Shown one piece after another: positions 1 through 7,949 of a stretch of DNA of 21,955 bases. Position 1 is the stretch's first letter, and the number at the start of each line of letters is the position of its first letter. This DNA comes from a virus: positions 1 to 21,955 of the IMG/VR virus record IMGVR_UViG_3300028173_000069; one strand, given 5' to 3'. A program made the translations under genes and the position numbers. The notes under the pieces are model-generated. The model saw nothing but the letters and a program-made list of their open reading frames with translations, searched no databases and was not told the DNA's origin.

Positions 1-1537
1 CATCATAAGCAGTAACAAACGCATCTGTTGGCTGACCCCACGTTAGATTTGCTCTAACTTGTGCGCCTTTACCAGTAGCCGTTACATATAATTCTTCAGT
101 TACCGAAAGTGCTGTTGGCGAACCAACTTGAGTAGCATCGGGTAAGTTAGTATTTGGTGCTGTATCCGATATAGGAATAACGCCAAAGTTAAAAGAGTTT
201 GGGTCGTATTCTGAACATAAAACACGCACCTCGTCATTATTCTTTAAAGTGATTTGCATGATGCGAAACAACTTGCCTGCGTTCGCATTAAGTGATGACC
301 AGCCCGGAGTGTCATGCTTTATATAAGCCACATCACCAACTTCACATCTTAGAGCCTCAATAGTAGCTGTAAATTCGCACACGATACTTTGGCGAGACTG
401 ATTAATCGCCAAAGTAGCCAACATCTTAGCCCGGTCAATATCTGAGGTGTATGGCAACTCAATAGTTTTTTCTAACAGAAGTCCATTATCTAATACTCTC
501 AAACTTGGTGAATCAACAACCGCAATGTCCGGCTGATTGTTTCTATATCGGTTTATAAAGTTCGCTCTAATCCTGTTGACTTGAGAATTTTTATCGCCTA
601 ATTTAATAGACCAAGAGCCAATAATATTATCTTCTGAAAAGGTAAAGTTAGCTGTTTCCGGTTTGTTTATGACTAGCTTATACTTACCACCGCTAAAGAT
701 TAAAAACCCTCTACACGAAGTAAGCAATTGTCTTAATATTTGAATTGAGCCTTTTGATGTATCAACAATTCCATTACAAGTATAACGGGATTTGGTTGAG
801 CCACCAATAGTAACATCCTCTTCGCAATAAGTAGCCGCGGCACTAAACGTAGTATCGTCAATTAGTGAGGTGTCAATTCCCCGCCCATAGCGACTATTTG
901 TCAAATAATCACGAATACATAATGCGGGATTATTACTCCAAGATGTTGTTGAATCCCGAGGGTCATAAACCTTAGTTCCTTTAACATCAAAAGTGATAGT
1001 TGGCATGCCTTGCGGATAAGCATCTTGGTCAAATTTTAATCGTATATAAGCGTATGCCGTTCCCTGTAGTCGGTGGTCGTCCGTCCAACCCGACACGTTA
1101 CCCTTTAACCATGTATCTACCGTTTGACTATCTGTACCGTTGTGGGTGTAAGTCCATAAAACGCCATCAAACTTACTATCAGTTGATAGCACATCATTTA
1201 CATATATCTTTTCAACTGAATTGATTTCACCTTCGGATATAGCCAAAACTAAATGAAGTTGTTTGTGGTCTGTAGAGTTTGTTTCAACAAACACCCGAGT
1301 GGCGCCAACAGTCCTTCTTCCATATATGATAGGAATAGGTGCGTTATTGGATGCTTTGTTTATCATTGCCCCTTGTGCGGTACTCATAGCACCAAGGTCA
1401 GGCATATCGGGGATTAAGGCATCTTCCAGATAATCAAACACAACCGCACCAACTACGGCAGAACCAACTACGGCAACAGCAGTCCATCCTACATAAGCAG
1501 CAGCACCACCAGCAACTATTGCTCCAACTACTGCCAT
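1..1537 (-). CDS. Central tail hub / tip attachment protein (J-like), 3' end outside window
   Basis: Open from an ATG at 1537 to the window edge, 512 codons, no stop reached. By family knowledge this is the host-recognition hub at the tail tip, the lambda gpJ or GTA ORFg15 equivalent. The N-terminus (about residues 4-34) is an Ala/Gly/Val-rich hydrophobic stretch, usual for these proteins. It is followed by a hub region with the phrase PIPIIYGRRTVGATRVF (about 68-84), which is typical of phage tail hub proteins. Near the left edge (from about residue 465) an S-P-T-A-L-x-V-T pattern looks like the start of a fibronectin type III repeat. The start overlaps the end of the preceding gene (stop 1528-1530) by 10 bases. 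Position after a tape measure, two tip proteins and an NlpC/P60-like protein supports the call. The receptor-binding C-terminus is not in the window. Confidence 0.85.
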   Translation of the reverse strand, partial: MAVVGAIVAGGAAAYVGWTAVAVVGSAVVGAVVFDYLEDALIPDMPDLGAMSTAQGAMINKASNNAPIPIIYGRRTVGATRVFVETNSTDHKQLHLVLAISEGEINSVEKIYVNDVLSTDSKFDGVLWTYTHNGTDSQTVDTWLKGNVSGWTDDHRLQGTAYAYIRLKFDQDAYPQGMPTITFDVKGTKVYDPRDSTTSWSNNPALCIRDYLTNSRYGRGIDTSLIDDTTFSAAATYCEEDVTIGGSTKSRYTCNGIVDTSKGSIQILRQLLTSCRGFLIFSGGKYKLVINKPETANFTFSEDNIIGSWSIKLGDKNSQVNRIRANFINRYRNNQPDIAVVDSPSLRVLDNGLLLEKTIELPYTSDIDRAKMLATLAINQSRQSIVCEFTATIEALRCEVGDVAYIKHDTPGWSSLNANAGKLFRIMQITLKNNDEVRVLCSEYDPNSFNFGVIPISDTAPNTNLPDATQVGSPTALSVTEELYVTATGKGAQVRANLTWGQPTDAFVTAYD

Positions 1538-1953
1538 CTCAATACCTCTGTTAAGTTGGGTATAGCATTTATTTTTACAATGTCTACACCTATATCATCC
1601 CTAACAATAGCTACAGTTGAGCCTAAACATACAGCGACTGAACGCCAGTATTTCTCGTGTGCTAGTTTTTGTTCCATAACAATTATGTCACCCGTTTGAA
1701 TATGGCTTAATTCTACATTAACGCATCCTTTAGATTTAAGTTGTTCAGAAATATCGCCATTCTTTTTAGCAAATTTCCACGCTGATTTTTGGTCTTTCCA
1801 TTTGCCAGTGTATTCATCTCTTAAAGATGTTCCATACATAGAATCAATCGCACCAGCTACAAATAACGGACAATCATTAACGCCGAATTGAAACGGCTTT
1901 CCGATTGAATCTTGAACAAACATATGTAATGCTATTTCACTTTTAGGATTCAT
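1528..1953 (-). CDS. NlpC/P60-like tail assembly protein (DUF6950-like)
   Basis: 141 residues. The N-terminal phrase FQFGVNDCPLFVAGAID (residues 21-37) has the W/F-G-x-x-D-C core of phage tail proteins related to NlpC/P60 cysteine peptidases (lambda gpK or GTA ORFg14 position); Cys28 would be the nucleophile. A later H-E-K-Y-W-R-S-V-A-V stretch (about 99-108) sits where the HxG-type histidine motif is expected, but the motif is degenerate, so catalysis is not assured. In the family such proteins either cut peptidoglycan during entry or act structurally at the tail tip. The ATG shares one base with the upstream stop (TAATG at 1953), indicating translational coupling. Gene order between a tip assembly protein and the hub protein fits well. 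Confidence 0.75.
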   Translation of the reverse strand: MNPKSEIALHMFVQDSIGKPFQFGVNDCPLFVAGAIDSMYGTSLRDEYTGKWKDQKSAWKFAKKNGDISEQLKSKGCVNVELSHIQTGDIIVMEQKLAHEKYWRSVAVCLGSTVAIVRDDIGVDIVKINAIPNLTEVLRWQ

Positions 1954-2513
1954 TACCTACCCCAGGGTATTTCTTTTACTATCTCTGAGGCATATTCAAA
2001 ACCCATATCCCCGGGGAAGTGGACTTGTTGTTCTTCGTGATTTGTATGCCTGCCTGTTTTGCGGTTAAAATCCACCCAGCTATTTGTAGCACTAACGCTA
2101 ACTGAAGATTTGCCACTCTTAGGGTCTTCGTTAATCGTTGGTTTATCCATACAACCTTCAAAGATTAATACTGGGTCACTTACTAAATCTTGAGCATCAC
2201 CTAAAAATGCTGTGTATATCTTAACAGTACGGTCAATGTATGCCTTATTTAGTACACGCGATACCCATGCTTGGTCAACACCACCTAACGATAATGTAAC
2301 GCTCGAAACAACAACTTGTGAGGATTCTTTTATATCGCTAAAACCCATAAAGTGTCCAACGCCTAAATAATCATTTGAATTATAAGTGATTGTTTTATAG
2401 GCATCAGTCATTCGGACTGTATCATCGTCAAAGTAAACCTCAACTAAATGAACAGGACGGTTTTGCCCTTTAACAACCTCATTTTGAAATGCTGAACTTG
2501 AGCCTCTATCCAT
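1953..2513 (-). CDS. Tail tip assembly protein (DUF2163 / lambda L position)
   Basis: 186 residues. It begins with a phrase of the form PVHLVEVYFDDDTVRMTDAY (residues 20-39), typical of a tail-tip family that precedes NlpC/P60 genes in GTA-like and many proteobacterial phage tails (DUF2163 or BR0599 type, from memory). Mid-protein VTLSLGG and IDRTVKIYTAFL segments and a FEGCMDKP segment are predicted beta strands. No membrane segment or enzyme motif is seen. It couples to both neighbours through TAATG overlaps (2513 and 1953). The probable role is building the baseplate-like ring between distal tail protein and hub. The structural role is well supported by position; the exact family is less certain. 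Confidence 0.65.
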   Translation of the reverse strand: MDRGSSSAFQNEVVKGQNRPVHLVEVYFDDDTVRMTDAYKTITYNSNDYLGVGHFMGFSDIKESSQVVVSSVTLSLGGVDQAWVSRVLNKAYIDRTVKIYTAFLGDAQDLVSDPVLIFEGCMDKPTINEDPKSGKSSVSVSATNSWVDFNRKTGRHTNHEEQQVHFPGDMGFEYASEIVKEIPWGR

Positions 2514-3082
2514 TATACAACCTCGACTAATTTAATCGAGAAGCCAATTAGTTGATTTGTACCAACACTCATAATCTGCTTATCATTAGCAAATGCCATA
2601 GTAAACGGAACGTCTGTATATGTAATAGCTTCATCATCAGCTACCGCACTCATTAACGGAGGCTCTATTGATAATGTTGTTGAAGCATCTGAGGTCAATG
2701 TATAAACTTTATCGTGTCCAGCAAACTTAATAAAATCACCAGCTTTTAAAAGCCCAGTTAAGCCGTCACACGTAATAGATGAATCGCCAGCATCAATGCC
2801 AGTACCATTTACAAGTAATGTGCCAGTAGCTGTACCGCTCGTGTCTTTGTATATAGGTGGTGTATAAAGGAAAGTGCCATATTGTCCTTGTTGAGCATTA
2901 GCAAACGCCCAGAGTGGCGCAAATTCACCTCGGGACATTGGAGGATATTTCGCATCAATCATCCATCTTTGAGCGCCACGGGAGCGTGCCTGTCTTTTTA
3001 ATGAGTGCGTAACACTTGTAAGCGTTGGGCTAATGCCAGTAATCTTAATTGAACTAGCTTTTGGTGTTGTTGGAAAACTCAT
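2513..3082 (-). CDS. Distal/minor tail protein with an inserted beta-rich module
   Basis: 189 residues, first gene after the tape measure, the place of lambda gpM or GTA ORFg12. The N-terminal half has the GAQRWMIDAKYPPMSR and Y-G-T-F-L-Y-T-P-P pattern seen in distal-tail proteins. Residues about 88-155 form a separate beta-rich module (VNGTGIDAGDSSI, then KAGDFIKFAGHDKVYTL), a similar version of which appears in the coat protein of this same phage (its residues about 230-300). The last part (156-189) resumes the tail domain. The start overlaps the tape measure stop as ATGA (3079-3082). A structural role at the tail tip is inferred from order and composition. Confidence 0.65.
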   Translation of the reverse strand: MSFPTTPKASSIKITGISPTLTSVTHSLKRQARSRGAQRWMIDAKYPPMSRGEFAPLWAFANAQQGQYGTFLYTPPIYKDTSGTATGTLLVNGTGIDAGDSSITCDGLTGLLKAGDFIKFAGHDKVYTLTSDASTTLSIEPPLMSAVADDEAITYTDVPFTMAFANDKQIMSVGTNQLIGFSIKLVEVV

Positions 3083-5358
3083 ATTTGTACCGCCTGTCCA
3101 TTTGCGTTAAATGCGTTTCTAATTACGCCAACTATTAACTCGCTATTTTCAACCATAGATTGTTGGAACGACTGTGAATCCATAGCGTTGACTGTAAAAT
3201 CAATATTAACTTCATTGGTTGTCTGTACACCAGACTCACTAACTGAGCCTTGTCCTTTAGTATGGTCAATTACTGTTTCTTTAGGGTGAAGGATAGAAAG
3301 AAAACCACCTTTACCGTCAACACCACCAGAGCGAGAGCCAGAACCAGTAAAACCACCACCCTCTGCTGAAGGTAAACTTGCCATCTGTGCCGAAGCTACT
3401 GCTAACGAAGTTGTAGCTGTAATTCCTGCCATTGCCGGTACTGAGTTAGCACCAAAACTAGCAAGTGATACCATAGCCGCAGCCGGAGTCCATGCAGCCG
3501 TAGTTGCTACACCCGCAGCCACATTTGCTGTTGTTACCGCTGTGATTGCGCCTATCGCTGCCGTTGTTTTTGCTGTTTGGGATGTAATCGTGGATGCTAC
3601 ATCCGCCTTCTTAAATATTAAATCTTTAGCCCAGTTGATAGCCATCTGAACGCCCATCTCAACTACTGAACTTACCACCGAACCTAGAATCATCTGCCCT
3701 AGTTTCTTCATTGTTATACTAGACTTTTCGCCAAACACTAATATTTGAGCAGTCGCATCACCAATACCAGAAGCTAAAGTTCCACCATTGCCAAATATAT
3801 CATCAATACTATCTGCGAACCCTGCCATTGGGTTATCCAATTCAGCCAGCCTTGCTACAGCCTCTTCATAAGCCGTAGTTGTATTTCCAATAGCCTCTGC
3901 TCTTTGCTCTTCAGTTAGTTTATTAGTTTCAGCAAAAGCGTTGATTCTTTCTAACTCATTGCCGTAGTTTTGTAATAGTTTCTCTTCATCACTTAAATTG
4001 ATACCGACATTCTTAATACTTTGAATGTATTTATCATTAGTAGCTATTAGCTTTTTGAACTTCTTGATTGTTGGGTCAACTGTAACTTCCGGTGTTGAAA
4101 CTATATCTTTAACATCTGCCTTCTCACCAGCTTTTAATAGTTTGTCAATACTAGCGTTAGCGTTTTTAATGTTTAAGTTATAACTAAGCATAGAGGCATC
4201 TAAACCCGCTATAACCTGTTGAGCCTCTGTAGCATTGAGTTCCATGTCGCCAAACATACTTGTCTCTTCAACAGCTTTCTTTTGAAGTGCTAGAATCTTT
4301 AACTCAGCCTCGTACCCAACAATAGCCTCTTTTTCTTTCTTTATTTGTGCATGGTCAATAAATACAAAGTCTTTAGGCTTATCAAACTTAGTAAAGGCTG
4401 TAGCTACTTTATCTAAACCTACAGTTAAAGCCGTTATTCCTGCTAATACAACTCTAGCCTTCTTACCACCTAAGAACGCCATGATAACACCTACTTCAAG
4501 AATCCACGGGTCAACCTTCATAAGAGTAGCAAACACACTACCCATAGCCTTACCTACTGACATAATGCCATTACCAAACTCTTTAACCATCGCAATAGTT
4601 TGTGGGTCGCCTAAAGAGCCTGTGATACTTAAAACAATATCCTTAACCTCTTCAAAGATGCCAGTTTCAGCTAGTTGAATCTTTAACTTAAACCACGCAT
4701 CCTCCATCATTGATACTTGACCTTGGAATGTCTTAGCTAATTCTTTAGTAGCACCTACAGCGGAAGTTGTATTTCCTTCCCACATTTCGTTAAGTTTCTT
4801 CTTAGTCTCGTCAGCACTATAAGTCACACCCTGCTCAAATCCCAAGAAGGCGGCTACACCACGTTCACGGAATAAGTCGGCACTAGCAATACCGGATGCC
4901 ATTGCTCTTTGTAGTTGTTCTGCTGTTTTAACGAAGTCAAGACCAGATACCGCAGCAATATCACCTGTCATTTCTAACAAGCCATTTAACTCATCAATAT
5001 CATCTGTGATTGTTAAGAGAAGTGGGGATGCGCTTTGAATGTCCTCTAGTGCGAACGGCACTTTGGATGCGAACTTAGTCATAGTATCAAATGCTTTACC
5101 AGCATCGACCGTGCTACCTGTAAGGAACTTTAATCTTACTCTTAGGCTTTCTAAACCCGAAGCACTTTGGATTACGGACTTCATTACCGCACCAACACCT
5201 AAAGCACCCATTGCGCCATTAAGTGAGAAGATTTGATTCTTAACTCTAGAGGCGGTCTTACCGATGCCTTTAATGGCTGTACTCGCTCTACTTGAGCCAG
5301 ACACCGCCCCTTTAGGGTCAACCTTTACACCATAAGTTGCTATTTTGTTAGTTGCCAT
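3079..5358 (-). CDS. Tail tape measure protein
   Basis: 759 residues, the longest protein here. The N-terminal region (about 20-240) shows the conserved tape-measure pattern with SASGLESLRVRLKFLTGS and M-A-S-G-I-A-S-A-D-L-F-R-E-R-G. It is followed by a helix-rich middle, a hydrophobic segment near 285-310 and a long Ala/Thr-rich hydrophobic stretch at about 589-663. A Gly/Ser-rich linker (about 666-690) and the phrase FLSILHPKETVIDH close to the C-terminus are typical of lambdoid tape measures. The protein sets tail length and is ejected into the host envelope; its hydrophobic parts could cross the inner membrane. The ATG (5356-5358) lies inside the end of the frameshifted gpGT reading frame (stop 5348-5350), the classical G-GT-tape measure layout. 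No lysozyme or peptidase domain is evident. Confidence 0.93.
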   Translation of the reverse strand: MATNKIATYGVKVDPKGAVSGSSRASTAIKGIGKTASRVKNQIFSLNGAMGALGVGAVMKSVIQSASGLESLRVRLKFLTGSTVDAGKAFDTMTKFASKVPFALEDIQSASPLLLTITDDIDELNGLLEMTGDIAAVSGLDFVKTAEQLQRAMASGIASADLFRERGVAAFLGFEQGVTYSADETKKKLNEMWEGNTTSAVGATKELAKTFQGQVSMMEDAWFKLKIQLAETGIFEEVKDIVLSITGSLGDPQTIAMVKEFGNGIMSVGKAMGSVFATLMKVDPWILEVGVIMAFLGGKKARVVLAGITALTVGLDKVATAFTKFDKPKDFVFIDHAQIKKEKEAIVGYEAELKILALQKKAVEETSMFGDMELNATEAQQVIAGLDASMLSYNLNIKNANASIDKLLKAGEKADVKDIVSTPEVTVDPTIKKFKKLIATNDKYIQSIKNVGINLSDEEKLLQNYGNELERINAFAETNKLTEEQRAEAIGNTTTAYEEAVARLAELDNPMAGFADSIDDIFGNGGTLASGIGDATAQILVFGEKSSITMKKLGQMILGSVVSSVVEMGVQMAINWAKDLIFKKADVASTITSQTAKTTAAIGAITAVTTANVAAGVATTAAWTPAAAMVSLASFGANSVPAMAGITATTSLAVASAQMASLPSAEGGGFTGSGSRSGGVDGKGGFLSILHPKETVIDHTKGQGSVSESGVQTTNEVNIDFTVNAMDSQSFQQSMVENSELIVGVIRNAFNANGQAVQI

Positions 5359-5811
5359 TATTCTTATCCTCTAATTTAAAGAAGGCAAACCAACCATGAA
5401 ACTCTTCAACCGTCATAAGGTCTATTTCATATACAGTTTTGTTTAAGCGACTCGCAAGTGCGTAACTTGCGTATAACTCGGAATCGCCTTCTAGTTTCCC
5501 GCCATTTCATCAATAGTTGGAGTTGCTGATATTTCACTAACAACCCTTGTAATAACATCCGGTGATACGTTATTCATAAACGCCACCTTGTCAGATAAGT
5601 CGAACATTTTGTTACCGTCTTTATCCAACGCTTTTAATATGAGTGTTCTTACCATGAATTCAAAGTCATCACCTTTCGCAAACTTCCAAAGTGTTTTCTT
5701 TTCACCCATAGTGAAGGGAGTGGAATATATAACATCATCCCACTCTGGCACATCAATAACCTTTGTATCTAGGGTGTCAAAGTGTGCCTTAGCATTATCT
5801 AAAATGCCCAT
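5348..5811 (-). CDS. Tail assembly chaperone gpGT fusion made by -1 frameshift
   Basis: The gpG frame ends with codons GCG GGA AAC TAG. The last bases form GGGAAAC (5494-5500), a canonical X-XXY-YYZ slippery heptamer in the correct phase. Slipping one base back gives CTA GAA GGC and 48 further codons before a TAA at 5348-5350, which overlaps the tape measure start by 11 bases. The extension ends with the phrase EEFHGWFAFFKLED, similar in style to gpT-type domains. The fusion would be 154 residues. In lambda a similar site (GGGAAAG) makes gpGT at a few per cent of gpG, and the ratio matters for tail assembly around the tape measure. The conserved gene position, correct phase and the fact that the extension fills the 130-base gap make this reading strong; the frameshift itself is inferred. 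Confidence 0.88.
5453..5471 (-). promoter_or_regulatory. Stem-loop downstream of the frameshift site
   Basis: A perfect 7-base inverted repeat (CGCAAGT and ACTTGCG) with a 5-base loop lies in the transcript 22 bases after the slippery heptamer. It could act as a stimulator of frameshifting, although the spacing is longer than the usual 5-9 bases. A pseudoknot partner was not identified. Confidence 0.45.
5491..5811 (-). CDS. Tail assembly chaperone gpG
   Basis: 106 residues from ATG 5809-5811, which shares a base with the tail tube stop (TAATG). An upstream in-frame TTG at 5827-5829 would give 112 residues, but the coupled ATG matches the pattern of neighbouring genes. The protein is acidic, has no membrane segment, and contains the phrase DVPEWDDVIYSTPFTMGEKK, typical of gpG-like chaperones located between tail tube and tape measure. 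In the family it coats the tape measure and recruits tube protein, and it is absent from the virion. Its last two codons carry the slippery heptamer that gives the longer gpGT. Confidence 0.85.
   Translation of the reverse strand: MGILDNAKAHFDTLDTKVIDVPEWDDVIYSTPFTMGEKKTLWKFAKGDDFEFMVRTLILKALDKDGNKMFDLSDKVAFMNNVSPDVITRVVSEISATPTIDEMAGN
5494..5500 (-). promoter_or_regulatory. Programmed -1 frameshift slippery site GGGAAAC
   Basis: On the minus strand the bases read G GGA AAC immediately followed by the zero-frame TAG (5491-5493). Codons GGA and AAC can re-pair as GGG and AAA after a one-base backward slip, fitting the X-XXY-YYZ rule. The stop directly after the A-site codon is common at such sites and may add to the pausing. 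Confidence 0.88.
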
Positions 5812-6203
5812 TACGCTACCGTAGACCAAGTAACCGCACCGTTGGCTTCAAAACTAACTGAAGTCTCAACCATACCGTCTAGTGTAGTTGATACACCTTT
5901 CTCAGTAATTAAAGCAGATAATGTCGCATAAGTATCGCCAGTTGTAGCACCTTCTGGGTATAGATTTAATGTAACTTCAGCACCAACTGTCATTGCACCT
6001 TGTCCATCTGAATCTGTTTCATCCCAAAACGCTGTCATTGAACCACTAGCGGTAGTTAGACTTGTTTTCTTTGTTCTAGCAGAATCGCCCATTGTAGTAT
6101 CATCAATAGTTTCCGCAGTTTCACTTAAACTGAAGTCCTTAATCTCTGCTACTGTGTTTGAACCAACTTTTACTAAACCCTCTGAACCTTTATGATTTGC
6201 CAT
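5811..6203 (-). CDS. Major tail tube protein
   Basis: 130 residues, MANHKGSEGLVKVGSNTVAE start. The pattern of an N-terminal E-I-K-D-F-S-L-S-E-T strand, a TAETIDDTTMGD segment, then SGSMTAFWDE and a final VSFEANGAVTW strand matches the tail tube fold of siphoviruses (gpV-like, tail tube protein family). Its hexameric rings form the tail shaft. It precedes the gpG chaperone (TAATG at 5811) and follows a 51-residue small gene, with which it overlaps by 14 bases in a different frame. A GGAG Shine-Dalgarno precedes the ATG (AAGGAGAATACAG). It has no C-terminal Ig-like extension, so it is a minimal-length tube protein. Confidence 0.87.
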   Translation of the reverse strand: MANHKGSEGLVKVGSNTVAEIKDFSLSETAETIDDTTMGDSARTKKTSLTTASGSMTAFWDETDSDGQGAMTVGAEVTLNLYPEGATTGDTYATLSALITEKGVSTTLDGMVETSVSFEANGAVTWSTVA

Positions 6204-6345
6204 CTGTATTCTCCTTAACCTTTACTTTTTTATTATCGGATTTCTCAACCCAGCCATTCGCCTTCATTTCTTCAATCTTTGAAGGGTGTGGCGTAACACC
6301 TTCTTTACCACCGTTAGGTGGATATAAAACTATTTGATTTTTCAT
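6190..6345 (-). CDS. 51-residue small protein in the head-tail region
   Basis: Read directly from the bases: ATG 6343-6345 to TAA 6190-6192. It has a good Shine-Dalgarno (GGAGAG, 4 bases before the ATG), an ATGA overlap with the preceding tail terminator gene, and ends inside the tail tube gene. The protein has the phrase HPSKIEEMKANGWVEK followed by a lysine-rich tail. The short beta segment, a V/I plus F/M-K spacing and a final G-W resemble small phage proteins of the DUF7302 type (recalled, not checked). A second gene of the same length and layout lies at 7949-8104. Function is unknown; the position suggests a connector or assembly accessory. Confidence 0.72.
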   Translation of the reverse strand: MKNQIVLYPPNGGKEGVTPHPSKIEEMKANGWVEKSDNKKVKVKENTDGKS

Positions 6346-6722
6346 TCGTCTCTCCAATATGGAATATTAACATTAATCTGATGCCACCGGTCATCAGTAC
6401 CTACAGTCTCAACACTTGCTACGTCACAGACCACATCATTAAAACTAACTCCATCAAATATAGTCGCTATTGTATCAGCATAACCTCTGATGGTGTGAGT
6501 ACCAGAATTAGCAGGTGCGAATATCTGAATATTGATAATGCCTGTATGTCGTTTTAAGCCGTTAATTGCTCTATAGCCACTTGTGCCATTAAGTATATTA
6601 AATCTCACCCACTCCGTATTGTTAGGCGTATCAAAATCAGCATTGCCCCATGCGATAGTGGTGGTAGTCCAATTAGTATTGAATCTACCTTCTATGTTTG
6701 TTCTTTCACTAGCGAAGCCCAT
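6342..6722 (-). CDS. Tail terminator-like protein (DUF4128)
   Basis: 126 residues. The N-terminus with IEGRFNTNW, then IAWGNADFDTP and W-V-R-F-N-I-L-N, is the recognisable signature of the DUF4128 / gpU-like tail terminator family. In the family a hexameric ring caps the tail tube and joins it to the head. It sits between the HK97-gp10-like protein and the tail tube, the expected order. Start ATG overlaps the upstream stop (TAATG at 6722), and its own stop overlaps the following small gene (ATGA at 6342-6345). Confidence 0.85.
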   Translation of the reverse strand: MGFASERTNIEGRFNTNWTTTTIAWGNADFDTPNNTEWVRFNILNGTSGYRAINGLKRHTGIINIQIFAPANSGTHTIRGYADTIATIFDGVSFNDVVCDVASVETVGTDDRWHQINVNIPYWRDE

Positions 6723-7078
6723 TATCCTAAACCACTCCCTACGTCATTCATAGTTAATTCAACCATGCCTTTAGGTGCTTGTTTACTTGAGCCTTTTTCA
6801 AGGGCTTGAATATAAGGCAATGAATTAGTTATATAAACAGCCTTTTTGCCTGTTGGCTCGCTATAAGACTGAACGCTAGTCGCACTCTCATTAATACTTG
6901 TATCAGCATTACTTTCAGATAAGTTCCAGTTTCCTCTCGCACGTCCTGTATCTACAGGTGTCTTTAACGTAATACCATTCCACAACTGAAGAGTAACCTT
7001 ACGCACAACTTTATCAGTCTCAAGACCTAAGTCTTTAGCCAATCTGTTTAAGTCCATATTAAATGCGCTTACGCTCAT
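6722..7078 (-). CDS. HK97 gp10-like tail completion/neck protein
   Basis: 118 residues. The core L-K-T-P-V-D-T-G-R-A-R-G-N-W (about residues 38-51) is the hallmark of the HK97 gp10 family, followed by a YITNSLPYIQALEKGSSKQAPKGM segment whose central PYIQALEKG motif is also diagnostic. The family sits at the head-tail joint and is needed for tail completion. It is coupled to both neighbours (ATGA at 7075-7078, TAATG at 6722). Confidence 0.88.
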   Translation of the reverse strand: MSVSAFNMDLNRLAKDLGLETDKVVRKVTLQLWNGITLKTPVDTGRARGNWNLSESNADTSINESATSVQSYSEPTGKKAVYITNSLPYIQALEKGSSKQAPKGMVELTMNDVGSGLG

Positions 7079-7446
7079 CCTACCCTCGTCAATATTAAAG
7101 TGTAAGAAGCTAACGCAGGGTCAGAGATAATACCGTTGATTGCGTATATAACTGAATCTCTAGTAATAGTGTCATTGGTATCCGGAGTAACTGCTAAATC
7201 CCTACTTGCGAAGATAGCAGACAAATCACCTGTGAATTGTGAACTCACATCATTAGAATCCACCTTACCACCCATAGGGCTTAATACAGCTTTGAGTGAA
7301 TAATCTACAGTTGTGTGGGCTACAGCTCCAGTAGTTACGTTGTAAGCGCCAGTTGACCTAGCATTATAAGTAATAGTCTCTGCTAAGTCGCCTACCGATA
7401 CAATAGCCGATTCAACAATCTTACCTATTGATGCCTTTAATCCCAT
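7075..7446 (-). CDS. Head closure / head-tail joining protein
   Basis: 123 residues, beta-rich with no enzyme motif. It lies between the adaptor and the gp10-like protein, the slot for the stopper (lambda gpFII or SPP1 gp16 type). A segment TITYNARSTGAYNVTTGAV (about residues 24-42) followed by YSLKAVLSPM resembles head-closure proteins in which the insert plugs the portal channel. Start is coupled to the upstream stop (TAATG at 7446), and its stop overlaps the next start (ATGA). The role is mainly inferred from order. Confidence 0.7.
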   Translation of the reverse strand: MGLKASIGKIVESAIVSVGDLAETITYNARSTGAYNVTTGAVAHTTVDYSLKAVLSPMGGKVDSNDVSSQFTGDLSAIFASRDLAVTPDTNDTITRDSVIYAINGIISDPALASYTLILTRVG

Positions 7447-7949
7447 TACGTTCTAACTACCGCCACCGTACCAAACTTAGCACGAGCATTAATAGTTCCC
7501 CAGCCTCTCAACATTTCTTGAACAATCTCCGGCATTACACCAGCAGTATCAGTCTTATCAAATGCTAAAGATATAGAGCCTACTGTTAAACTAGATAAAC
7601 CTTTGCCATCAGAATCGCCAGTTGAATCACTAGCCAATAAGTGGCGAGCAAATTCAATAGTAGCGTTTTTAATAGGCTGTGGAACGATAGTTGAAGATAC
7701 TGAATAACCATCATCAACAACACCATCTCTACCCCAAGCTAATGCTTGTTCATCAGTAGTCTTTAAACCTACCCAGTCAATCTTCTCATCTAAGATTCTA
7801 GTAGCCATCTTTAGGGCTTTCTCTTTATTAGCTACCGAAGCGCTAGTCCAGTCTGTTGCATACAAATGATTATCGTGATAGGTATCGCCCTCTGCTACTG
7901 TTGAATAGCTATCTGAAGTTAAACCTTGCGCTGTAGCATCTAAAGCCAT
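7446..7949 (-). CDS. Head-tail connector adaptor (DnaT-like annotated family)
   Basis: 167 residues. The N-terminal segment DSYSTVAEGDTYHDNHLYATDW and W-G-R-D-G-V-V-D-D-G-Y (about residues 72-82) match a phage family often labelled as DnaT-like ssDNA-binding, but whose location just after the capsid gene and helical content make it a head-tail adaptor (gp6/gp15 type). Helices around 38-56 and 90-107 would pack against the portal. There is no evidence for DNA replication genes nearby, so I take the adaptor role as the likelier one. It shares a base with the stop of the preceding small gene (TAATG at 7949). Confidence 0.75.
   Translation of the reverse strand: MALDATAQGLTSDSYSTVAEGDTYHDNHLYATDWTSASVANKEKALKMATRILDEKIDWVGLKTTDEQALAWGRDGVVDDGYSVSSTIVPQPIKNATIEFARHLLASDSTGDSDGKGLSSLTVGSISLAFDKTDTAGVMPEIVQEMLRGWGTINARAKFGTVAVVRT

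Noticed and set aside
1000-1224. 74-codon plus-strand frame
   Set aside because: Lies inside the tail hub gene on the other strand, which has clear family motifs.
1979-2161. 60-codon minus-strand frame overlapping the tail tip gene
   Set aside because: Same-strand out-of-frame shadow of a recognised gene; composition is not protein-like.
5449-5493. TAG readthrough instead of frameshift at the end of gpG
   Set aside because: The zero frame after TAG closes after 15 codons with no gpT-like sequence; the -1 frame runs exactly into the tape measure start.
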